Below are positions 8,881 through 16,038 of a DNA stretch of 20,683 nt, piece by piece. This stretch comes from Euprymna scolopes. Its lineage: Eukaryota; Mollusca; Cephalopoda; Sepiida; Sepiolidae. The notes beneath the pieces were generated by a model that did no database searches, was not told where the DNA came from, and was given only the letters and a program-made list of their open reading frames with translations. Both the position numbers and the translations under genes were made by a program. Within the stretch, counting starts at the first letter, position 1; each line of letters starts with the position of its first letter. The DNA is taken from contig CM044526.1 of the NCBI GenBank assembly GCA_024364805.1, positions 47,476,426-47,497,108 on the forward strand. The letters run 5' to 3'.

Positions 8881-9138
8881 GCTAAAACTATATCCGATGG
8901 TGAGGCCCCACCTTGCGGGCCTTAGGGAGTGTGGAGCCACCCTTTAATTGCCATTGCTCCCAAGTCCACTCTGACTCGGAGTGGTAGTACCTGTTAGGGT
9001 CCCAACTATGGGTTAAATAGAATCTGACTTAAAAAAAAAAAAAGAATATACTCCATTAAAAATCGTTCCTCAAAATAACTAGATTCGGCATTAAATAACC
9101 TGAAAAGGGTTGATATGCCTTAAAACAAAAACAACCAA
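8881..9138 (+). mobile_element. unclassified retroposon, copy 3 (5'-truncated)
   Basis: It begins gctaaaactatatccgatgg, truncated further than copy 2, and ends with gggttgatatgccttaaaac followed by aaaaacaacc. An 11-bp duplication ccccctccata flanks it at 8870-8880 and 9139-9149. It is more diverged than copies 1 and 2 and carries an A-run expansion near 9030. Confidence 0.88.
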
Positions 9139-9149
9139 CCCCCTCCATA

Positions 9150-9417
9150 ACTACCACACATCTACACATGTTTAAATAAGAATATATATAGTTCCCCAAA
9201 ATAGACTCAATAATTTATTGCATAACTATCACTAGACATCACATCCCTATTATGTTACTCTTCTGATGAGAAGCATTAGGCTTCGAAATATCATGGTATA
9301 AAGAGCTCCCACTTACCCAACAGCCCTAATTGATATATACTCTTATTGAATAAATTTATATATATTACTATATAGTTTTTATGTCTTCATTTTCTTTTAT
9401 TGATATAAGTCAATAAC
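9150..9417. other. AT-rich spacer with one repeat motif
   Basis: Nothing coding. It includes the motif at 9258-9298 that recurs inverted at 10012-10052 (listed separately). Confidence 0.4.
9258..9298 (+). repeat. inverted repeat arm, left
   Basis: tcttctgatgagaagcatta-ggcttcgaaatatcatgg is the reverse complement, with a few changes, of 10012-10052. The shape (ctgatgagaagca..cttcgaaa) resembles a SINE/LINE tail core. The two arms enclose the LINE fragment. Confidence 0.7.
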
Positions 9418-9453
9418 TTTCCAATAACTTGAGGCATCTTAAGTTATTGGAAA
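9418..9453. repeat. perfect 13-bp hairpin at LINE 5' junction
   Basis: tttccaataactt at 9418-9430 and aagttattggaaa at 9441-9453 are perfect inverted repeats with a 10-base loop (gaggcatctt). The right arm is the first coding sequence of the LINE fragment (KLLEK). Confidence 0.88.
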
Positions 9454-10010
9454 AGTTTCACCAAAGTTGTATTCGGAGAATACTTAAGATTAACTGGAGG
9501 ACTCCTGACGCCTGACACTGTCGTTCTTGATCAAATAGTAACAGTATTGAAATGAAAATTATTCAAAATCAGATACGCTCGACTGGACACGTTGTTAGGA
9601 TGGAGGGCAAAAGGGTTCCTAAACAACTGATTTATGGCAAGATAGATGGAGGTAAAAGACGACAGCATAAACCAAGGAAAAGGTTTAAGAATTGTCTGAA
9701 AAACAAAGATCGATCACGGTGGAGAAAAACCATCAGAGAAAATTGTAAGATTTTTGAAGATCAGCATGTAGAACTTGCTGTCTTAAAATGCATTTCAAGA
9801 AATCAGGGCGATAATGTAATGTCAAAGAAATTACAAGAACTGACGTGCATTGTATGTGGCAGATACTTGCTGTCAAAAGTTGGTTTTGTTAATCATATGA
9901 AATCACACAATCAAAGACAGGAACGACAGTCTTAGGAGGAGTCTTCAGCACCACACCTGGCAACGCTATGTTGTCATATGTGTAGTTTAATCTGCAATTC
10001 TAAAATTTTA
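9441..10010 (+). mobile_element. LINE fragment: reverse-transcriptase ORF C-terminus with C2H2 finger
   Basis: The frame from 9441 reads KLLEKFHQSCIRRILKINWR, then two stops before IE at about 9549, then MKIIQNQIRSTGHVVRMEGK and RVPKQLIYGKIDGGKRRQHK through to the stop at 9933-9935. This is the well-known C-terminal tail of LINE reverse-transcriptase proteins (LE-FHQ-CLR-IL-I-W ... RW-GHV-RM ... LPKQ--YG-L--GKR). It ends in a C2H2 finger, C-x2-C-x12-H-x3-H (CIVCGRYLLSKVGFVNHMKS H). Everything 5' of this is missing. The copy is dead: two in-frame stops (9516-9518 and 9531-9533) and no catalytic domain. About 75 bases of 3' UTR follow. The open frame 9552-9935 would otherwise be mistaken for a small gene. 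Confidence 0.88.
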
Positions 10011-10011
10011 A

Positions 10012-10052
10012 GCCATGGTATTTCGAAGCTGAATGCTTCTCATCGGAAGAGG
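10012..10052 (-). repeat. inverted repeat arm, right
   Basis: ccatggtatttcgaagctga-atgcttctcatcggaaga is the partner of the arm at 9258-9298. Confidence 0.7.
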
Positions 10053-10211
10053 AGACGGGTCAGAATTATACAAAATGCAAATAAAGAAAAACTGATAATT
10101 ACATTTAGATATGAAATGAGAATGAAGGAATAGCATAATATAAAAAAAAAGTAGATGCAACATATATGGGTAGATCGGAAGGGTAGTATATATGTATAGG
10201 TATTTTTATTG

Positions 10212-11033
10212 CAGGGGTGCACACACTTTTTCAGCAGGAGAGCTACTTATGACATGATTAAGTCTGAACGATCTACTACCTACTAAAAATACAAAACACA
10301 TTCATAAATATATTGTAAATTATTTTTATATGTATACAGTATATGCAGGTGTACGTTGCATCATTGCATCAACCCATATTGCATAGTGCAACGCTGCACA
10401 TTTTTTGTCATTACCTTACTCTGATGACTTGCATTAAATGGAATCAGTCAGGGATGCATAGTTCGGACTGTAGCTGCTAATAGCCAGCTTGAAGCAGACA
10501 TAAAATGCTCATCCGTCATAGTGTGGTGGGGTGGTATTTGGACTTAATGAGCTTCATGTGATAAAAGGTGGACGCACATAAATAAGTGCACCCAAATAGT
10601 GCAGTCAAGAAGATAGCACATTTACTGATGTTGGGGGGCCGAGTAAGTTCTATAATTGTCCATGAGCTCTGCATCAGCTGAATGTCTGGTTATAGTGTCA
10701 AAATCTCCTCTTTTGCTCCAGAAGAGTCCACTGCAATTTTCAATACGAGTGAAACAAGCGCAGAATCTTCTTGGAAAGGGCAGCACATGAATGTAGCCGT
10801 TAGTTCGAGTAAAGAAAAGTTTTTAAAGCGTTTGCCGTACTGTGACGGACAGTTGCCCAATTTGTTTCATCTAGCGTGCACTCTCAAGCTGGTCACATGA
10901 CTGCTCTTGTGTCTCCTCTAGCTCTGCCGTGAGGTTTTGGAAGTTTGCCAGCACCAATGTTTTTTTTTTTTTCAATACCATGTATGCGATCTACCCACAC
11001 TGTCTCTGCAATCGACGTAATGGGCACTCCCCG
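10212..11033 (-). mobile_element. hAT transposon remnant with dimerisation-domain coding traces
   Basis: The ends are caggggtgcacacac (10212) and tgggcactccccg (to 11033), inverted repeats of the CAGGGGTGC hAT type. A tttttatt octamer lies at 10203-10210 (one base before the end) and at 11034-11041, consistent with the 8-bp hAT duplication, although the right one sits in a microsatellite. On the minus strand the interior codes pieces of a hAT transposase C-terminus: ERFKNF-like KRFKNFSLLELTATF (about 10835), FQEDSALVSLVLKIAVDSSG (about 10775-10720), then GCTYLCASTFYHMKLIKSKY (about 10600-10540) and MTDEHF (about 10515), the hATC dimerisation motif of ZBED/GTF2IRD2-like families. Several frameshifts and stops; the N-terminal part is gone. 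Confidence 0.8.

Positions 11034-11068
<35 letters not shown>
11034..11068. repeat. (TTA)n microsatellite
   Basis: About ten tandem TTA/ATT units separate the hAT remnant from the next hAT end. Confidence 0.92.
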
Positions 11069-11069
<1 letters not shown>

Positions 11070-11071
11070 TG

Positions 11072-11180
11072 CAGTGGTTCCCAAATACTGTGCTGATGCA
11101 CATTGGTGTGCCGTGAATATGTTAAAAGTTGAAGTTATAAATTGTTATAGCTGGAAAACAGTTTTCATATCATTATAAAC
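11072..11180 (+). mobile_element. second hAT-type terminus, truncated
   Basis: cagtggttcccaaatactgt, then gctgatgcacattggtgtgc-cg ... gttaaaagttgaa, is the common hAT start CAGTGGTTCCCAAAcTGTG...TTGGTGTGCCg. It is preceded by attg, as is the hAT end at 10212. No matching 3' end was found, so only a 5' piece remains and the stated end is approximate. Confidence 0.62.
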
Positions 11181-11218
11181 AGAATTGTTTGTATGAATCT
11201 CAACTCGCACATTATCAG

Positions 11219-11278
11219 TAGGGCTATGACAACAGCATATTCTTTCCATTGTTTTGACTCTTGAGTATATATCCGATA
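11219..11278 (-). repeat. 70-bp repeat, copy 1 (inverted)
   Basis: tagggctatgacaacagcat-attctttccattgttttgac... is the reverse complement of the two plus-strand copies that follow. With the next copy it forms an inverted pair separated by about 47 bases. Confidence 0.75.
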
Positions 11279-11325
11279 CAGTTAGACACAATCAACCAAG
11301 AACCACGTCACTCTACATAAAAACG

Positions 11326-11394
11326 TAAGATATCAATGGATATATACCTGAGAATGAAAACAAGGGAAAGAATAAGGTATTGTCATAGCGTTAG
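11326..11394 (+). repeat. 70-bp repeat, copy 2
   Basis: taagatatcaatggatatat-ac.tgagaat.aaaacaagg.aaagaat...tgtcatagc matches 11772-11841 directly and 11219-11278 inversely. Confidence 0.78.
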
Positions 11395-11771
11395 TTATTA
11401 CATACTTTCAGCCTGTCAGGCCTACACATGTCACAACTTTTCCATTGCCACAGGACTTCTTTTTATAGACAAACGTCTGAGGGAGTATCTGTACAAAGAT
11501 GTTATTGCAGAGTTTTAGCTTTGTACGACAGCTAAGTCTCTCTCTCGGTTCAAAATGTTGAGATCCAGCAACAAGCAGGAGCAAGATAGCCAGCAACAAG
11601 TCAAACTGCAGACCACTTTAATGCGTGTACTGGTCTTCTGCTTTATGGCTTTTTAAATCGGAGGTCTGCTTCTTCTAGTGGGGTTACCTTCACCGCGGCT
11701 TACGGCAGCCCGCTCCACCCTAATGCTATTCGATCCATGTCAGGGAGTTAGGTTGCTGGGCACCAGACCAT
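11395..11771. other. unassigned stretch between direct 70-bp repeats
   Basis: 377 bases, locally GC-richer (accgcggcttacggcagcccg at about 11691-11711). Short open frames of about 60 codons on both strands show no known domain. It is enclosed by the two direct copies and may be part of the same repeat. Confidence 0.4.
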
Positions 11772-11841
11772 ATAAGATATCAATGGATATATACGTGAGA
11801 ATCAAAACAAGGAAAAGAATATGCTGTTGTCATAGCCCTAG
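11772..11841 (+). repeat. 70-bp repeat, copy 3
   Basis: Direct copy of 11326-11394, about 85% identical by eye. The poly-T of the adjoining minus-strand LINE starts at its 3' border, so the LINE may have landed in or beside it. Confidence 0.78.
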
Positions 11842-12110
11842 TTTTTTTTGTTTTTGTTTTTTTTTTTTTTTTTTTTTTACACGGTGGTCACCACTTATCA
11901 AGGCCCGGAAGCCACTCAGGGATAAGGGTTATTGCAAGTACAGTACATTAGTGCGGAGATTTAATGATGTGTTCACTTAAGGGGGCGGTTCATCAGGAAT
12001 TTGTTTACGTTGGACTTGAAGACATCCGGGTTGTAGTCAGGTGGGAAGCAGGCAGACGGAGCAGAGTTCCACAGGCGTGCAGTTCTAAGAAAGAAGTACT
12101 TATTACTTAT
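11842..12110 (-). mobile_element. LINE family A 3' end, copy 1, with poly-A tail
   Basis: On the minus strand the sequence codes TARLWNSAPSACFPPDYNPD then VFKSNVNKFLMNRPLK and a stop, the C-terminus of a LINE reverse-transcriptase protein. A short UTR with cttatccctgagtggcttcc-gggccttgataag follows, then an A-rich tail seen as the T-run 11842-11878. It is 5'-truncated at about 12110. This is the best-preserved C-terminal frame of the family together with 12898-13250. Confidence 0.86.
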
Positions 12111-12354
12111 GTGATATCAAAGCTAAAATGTCAAAAAATAAGAAATAAGTTGTGGGGCTTATTAAGATAGTCAACAGATTGGCTTTTTTTTTTTTAAAAT
12201 ATCTGGTTTTAAGTGAAAACAATAGAACTTAAATGGTATGTTGAAAATAGTAACATATCCAAGAATGATGAAAATTCATTGAGTAGAACAACTGCTACTG
12301 TGTTTTTAGTTTTAAAAACAAAAAAAGTCTATCATTCTGGTCCTAAACCAATTT

Positions 12355-12416
12355 CATCAAATGGAAATGGAATCATGTCGTCTTTTCTACAGCAACAATT
12401 TTATCGTTCTACCCTG
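12355..12416 (-). mobile_element. terminal 62 bp of the Tc1/mariner-type element
   Basis: Matches the end of the reversed element at 15333-15394, finishing in ttttatcgttctaccctg followed by TA. No other part of the transposon is present. Confidence 0.82.
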
Positions 12417-12529
12417 TAGTTCAAATAATCCAAATTATAAATCCTCATCTAGAAAATTCTTAAAATGCGCTGTTCATTTTAAGATGCATTTGAGCATTTC
12501 TACACATTATTTGAACAATTTTCACTAAT

Positions 12530-12708
12530 CACCACTTATCAAGGCCCAAAGGGCACTCGAGGATAAGAGTTAATGAATGTAGAGTGGCATATAGTACTCG
12601 TTAATGATGTAAATTCGATAGAATTTGATTATTTATGGAGACAGTTCAACAAGAACTTCTTTACATATGATTTGAAGGCTAATATGTTGTATTTAATCGG
12701 GAAGTAAA
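12530..12708 (-). mobile_element. LINE family A 3' end, copy 2
   Basis: Minus strand: ...FPIKYNMLAFKSYVKKFLLN-like coding, a stop, and the UTR stem ctta-tcctcgagtgccctttggg-ccttgataag. It is shorter than copy 1 and lacks the poly-A tail because a deletion joins it directly to the shared spacer. Confidence 0.78.
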
Positions 12709-12897
12709 AAAAAAAAGAAAAAAAGTCTATCACTCGGGTCTAAAACGGTGCATCAGCCGTTTAAGGTGAGGACACGGGAGACAAGTATGTCTCCTGTATT
12801 TGCAATCTTCAATCGTCCAGAGAAAATGCAATCCCCCCCCCCAATTTTCCGTAAAAATTACTTTAAATTATGAATCTCTGGTCCCCCCCCCCCCCCG

Positions 12898-13250
12898 CCA
12901 ATCTTTTGCGAAAAACACCCGCCTAGCTTAAACCACTGTCAATAATTTTCCCCATTCTTTATCTGTGCCTAAATCAAAACATAGATTCCACGAACAAAAC
13001 TTCTTTCTTAGAAGTGCACACCTGTGGAATTCTCTTCCGTTTGCCTGTTTCCCACCTGACTACAACTTGGATGTCTTCAAGTCCAACATAAACAAATTCT
13101 TGGTAAACCGCCCCCTTAGACACTTTATCAAGTCTTCATTACTAACGATTATTACAATATTATCCCATTGACTACTGTACACTTATCCCTGAGTGGCTTC
13201 CGGGCCTTGATAAGTGATATATGTAAAAAAATAAAAAATAAAATAAAAAT
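12898..13250 (+). mobile_element. LINE family A 3' end, copy 3, plus strand
   Basis: Codes KHRFHEQNFFLRSAHLWNSL, then PFACFPPDYNLDVFKSNINK and FLVNRPLRHF, to a stop at 13169-13171. The UTR stem cttatccctgagtggcttcc-gggccttgataag and an A-rich tail (aaaaaaataaaaaataaaat) follow. It is 5'-truncated near 12898 and inserted within the second foldback copy. The open frame 12965-13171 belongs to this element and is not a host gene. Confidence 0.87.
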
Positions 13251-13524
13251 TTTATCGATGGATTTTAATAATTGGATATATTACTATTTTTTGACATGAC
13301 GATGAAGTAATATTGTTTTTTGCTTAAAACAACATTTTCTTTTTTAAATCGATCTGTCGACTCTATCTTAAAAAAACACCTAAATTGTTTCGATTGTTTG
13401 ATATTTTAAAATTTCCATAATAATATACATTGCTAAGCATTGTGAAATATTCTTTGTGATAGTTGTGCCCACATAAAAATGGTCAGGAACTACCCTTGTT
13501 CTTTCTTGAAACGTTTCAAAAAAT

Positions 13525-13557
<33 letters not shown>

Positions 13558-13584
13558 TATCAATATAAACTTACTATTTGACAG

Positions 13585-13808
13585 CTTCCTGCGGAATTTG
13601 GTCGTAGCAGTCGACAACGGAAAGATGACAAGCAGAATGATAGCTTTAAAAAGCCATTGGACAAAAGTCCGAAGAAAGGAGCCCCATCCAATAAAACGTC
13701 AGCTAAAGCAGCAACGTTATCGCCCGGAAAGGCAAAAAGTGGAATCTCAGAATCTAAGAATGATAGCGGTAACCATTCTGCTAAACTGAAATCTCCAAAC
13801 AAGGCCAA
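13585..13808 (+). CDS. internal exon of repeat-rich polar protein gene (second visible)
   Basis: It is preceded by a T-run, a branch-point-like ttactat and tttgacag, and followed by gtaaga. The length of 224 bases gives 74 codons plus two bases, entering in phase 0 as required by the previous exon. The peptide runs LPAEFGRSSRQRKDDKQND, SFKKPLDKSPKKGAPSNKTS, AKAATLSPGKAKSGISESKN, DSGNHSAKLKSPNKA, then a Lys codon split across the splice. It is Lys/Ser-rich and disordered with SP-type sites (KSPKK, LSPGK, KSPNK), typical of nuclear proteins. Reading past the donor gives an immediate stop (aag taa), so splicing is needed. No known domain. Confidence 0.85.
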
Positions 13809-14438
13809 GTAAGAAAGGTTTCTTTGACACCTGTTGGTATTAAGGTTCGGAAAATTTGAGGTTAGGGTTATTCAGACTCATTTAGATTACTACAACTGCT
13901 GTTCTCGTCTATTTGCCTCCCCACGAGGGCAGAGTTAGATACTAGATCGGTTTTTAATGTGGGGAAAATTCAGCTCCCGAAAAAGGGGCACTCTGGATAG
14001 GAACAAAAATAAGTTGTCTCAGTCATGAAGGATTTCTCCTCCACTGACCAAGGACTGAAAAAGTCAAGTATAGCATCAGAACATATACTACACTGTGTTC
14101 CTAGCCAAAAGGCAAGTACAAGTTTTTTTGTTTTTTTTAACGAAGAATAACGCTCCAAAAATTGATACTAGAACTGTCCGCAAAGACCTGTGGTATAAGG
14201 GATACAGTATTGGGTAAAATTCAGTGACACTCTTCCGGAGGTTGAAGGTTCAATGTACTGTGCCAACAATATGTAGGATGCAATTGTAAATTTCTTGAAT
14301 CTTCTACACAGCCATGGCTAACAGAACGAGAGTATGCTACTCACCTTTCCCTTCGTGAATTAAACAAAGGGTTCTATTCAAAATTCCATACATATTTTCC
14401 AAATTTGACAGAAAGATTCTTGAGTGCAACAAGATACA

Positions 14439-14500
14439 CCTGAAGAAGGCTGGAGGTTATGTCAACCAAAATGTTGTGAAAATGACATCCAAGATAAGAA
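14439..14500 (+). mobile_element. SINE tail copy
   Basis: cctgaagaaggctggaggtt, then atgtcaaccaaaatgttgtg, has the same architecture as the SINE core at 851-885 (ctgaagaag..., gagg, ..ggccgaaacgt). The upstream head is not defined, although ggttgaaggttcaatgtact at about 14240 could be a B box. It abuts or overlaps the left end of the next transposon. Confidence 0.5.
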
Positions 14501-15394
14501 CAGTCGCCCTAAAGAAAACAACGTTACAGCTTTATTTTAAAACTTTTATTGAAAAAAATCAATTCAGGTAACTTGATTACGTAGTAGAGCTGACATCTAT
14601 TCAATATAGCCGCCTCCACCCTAGATCACGGCCCTGATACGGAACTGGGAGCATGCCTTTTTCACAAGCACCGGCAGGAACTCTGTGAATACTCAGTGGA
14701 TGGTGGCAATCAGGTTGGCTTTGGTGTTGAGGGACGTCATGTTGGTAATGTTCTTGATGTATGACCAAACAAAGCAGTCCAGCAGGTTCATGTCAGGGAA
14801 AGAGGGTTGGGCCACTGAGAGAAGGATACAAAATGGTAGCACCCCTTCTGAAGCCTAACCCAACGGTCTCTTTGGACTTGTGGGCTGGCGCTGAGTCCTG
14901 CTGTCACACTCAGGGTGTGCCAGTAGTCACCTGATTGTACCAGGAGATCACCGCACTCTTCAGCACATCCAAGTATAAGATACACTTTGGTGTTGACTCC
15001 CAAGTCAACTTCGAAGATGTTAAGTGGCATGATGTAGCACTCATTTGAAACCACACCAAAGACCATAATCCTGCCAGAAACTTTGTTTTCATTACCATGA
15101 GCACGCCCCTGTTATTCATGGCAATTCAGCGATGCACTTTGAGGGTGTTGGCAATGGTCCTGTTTTCATAACTTGGATCGGTAGAGAGCATGAGTTGTAC
15201 AGTGGCGCATCACCGATCTTGCTTGTTAATCATTGTGTCACTTTCAGACATGATAGAAGGCGCCTATCACTTTTGGGATTTGTACACAACTAGCAAACTA
15301 GTAGATAGTCTGCAACAAAAGAAAACGATTTTTATCAAACAGAAATGGAATCATGTCGTCTTTTCTAGAGCGATAATTTTATCATTCCACCCTG
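14483..15394 (-). mobile_element. Tc1/mariner-superfamily element, second copy, reversed
   Basis: Same family as 3790-4652 in the opposite orientation. The right border attttatcattccaccctg at 15394 is followed by TA. The left border is degraded: the gccctaaag block is intact at about 14504-14513 but the outermost bases overlap a SINE tail and no TA is visible. Minus-strand transposase pieces: NRGVLMVMKTKFLAG (to about 15075), MVFGVVSNECYIMPLNIFEV with DLGVNTKVYL (15066-14980), then YLDVLKSAVISWYNQVTTGT in a shifted frame (about 14975-14912). QLLxxSAPAHKSKET-like and EAEGGYIE-like traces follow. At least three frameshifts; no N-terminal domain. Confidence 0.87.
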
Positions 15395-15705
15395 TAGTTC
15401 AAATAATCCAAATTATAAATCCTCATCTAGAAAATTCATAAAATGCGCTGTTCATTTTAAGATGAATTTGAGCGTTTCGACACATTTGAACAATTTTCAC
15501 TAATCACCACATATGTTTATGTAATTTTGGGAGTCACCACTTAGCAAGGCCTAAAGGGCAGTTGAGGATAAGAGTTAATGAATGTGGCAGTGTAGTACTT
15601 GTTGATAATGTAAATTGGGTAGAATTTTATTATTTATGGAGACAGTTCAACAAGAACTTGTTTACATTTGATTTGAAGGCTAATATGTTGTGTTTAACTG
15701 GGAAG
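15333..15705. repeat. composite block shared with 12349-12718
   Basis: Transposon terminus, about 110-base spacer and LINE tail, in the same order as the block in the other intron, about 90% identical by eye. Here the transposon is near full length and the LINE retains its 3' terminal segment (tgtaattttgggagtcacca), so this locus is closer to the source arrangement. Confidence 0.82.
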
Positions 15706-15905
15706 CAGGCCAGCGGAACAGTGTCCACAGGCAAGCAGTTCTGGGGACAAAAAACTTTGTTCATGGAATCTGTGTTTAGATTCAAGCACAGATGGAGAGT
15801 AGGGAAAATCGTTTATAGTGGTTGTAGCTAGTCGAATGTTTTGTTTGTGAAAGTTTGGAAAGAGGGAACCAAAGATTGGAGTTCAGTCAAGCACTTGCCA
15901 GTTAG
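15505..15905 (-). mobile_element. LINE family A 3' end, copy 4
   Basis: Minus strand: ELQSLVPSFQTFTNK, further coding traces, then LACFPVKHNILAFKSNVNKF with LLNCLHK and a stop. The UTR stem is slightly altered (cttagc...gataag). It extends further 5' than copies 1-3. Stops and a small deletion break the coding (tgtccacag for tgttccacag). Confidence 0.83.
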
Positions 15906-16038
15906 GTATGTCTATATATTTGTATGTATAGGATTCACTCCTAAACTAATTAACCGATTATTACGAAATTTGAACATAATAAATATATAATTAATTATCT
16001 AATTAATATTCACATTCTTTTATTTTTCTCTTTTACAG

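Larger units (their letters stand above)
12349..12718. repeat. composite block shared with 15333-15705
   Basis: Order: transposon terminus, then about 115 bases of otherwise unique spacer (tagttcaaataatccaaatt, ataaatcctcatctagaaaa, ...), then a LINE tail. The same order and spacer lie at 15333-15705. In this copy the block is flanked by an imperfect 26-bp direct repeat, aaaagtctatcattctggtc at 12323-12348 and aaaagtctatcactcgggtc at about 12721-12746. Confidence 0.82.
12157..13379. mobile_element. foldback element, copy 2, dissected by later insertions
   Basis: Collinear matches to the element at 2317-2763 appear in pieces: 12157-12330 (gcttattaagatagtcaaca ... ttttaagtgaaaacaat ... aatgatgaaaattcattgag), 12820-12880 (gaaaatgcaat ... 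ttttccgtaaaaatta), and 13250-13379 (tggatatattactatttttt ... tattgttttttgcttaaaac). Between the pieces sit a composite block (about 12349-12718) and a plus-strand LINE fragment (12898-13250). C-runs at 12835 and 12884 interrupt the centre. It is therefore older than both insertions. Confidence 0.7.
6216..13584 (+). other. intron, 7369 bp, filled with mobile elements
   Basis: The intron starts with gtaagt and ends with a long T-run, then aactatcaatataaacttac-tatttgacag, giving both pyrimidine tract and branch-point-like context. It contains three retroposon copies, LINE and hAT debris and a dissected foldback element, listed separately. The stretch 6222-6852 is AT-rich and holds nothing I recognise. 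Confidence 0.78.
13809..16038 (+). other. intron, 2230 bp
   Basis: It starts gtaagaaagg and ends tatttttctcttttacag. It contains a SINE tail, the reversed Tc1/mariner-type element and a LINE tail. The part 13815-14438 has no feature I can name; 15906-16038 is AT-rich. Confidence 0.8.

Noticed and set aside
10682-10900. 72-codon plus-strand frame
   Set aside because: It is the antisense of hAT transposase coding traces.
13463-13789. 108-codon frame overlapping the second exon
   Set aside because: Different frame from the splice-consistent one and translates the poly-T tract as a Phe run.
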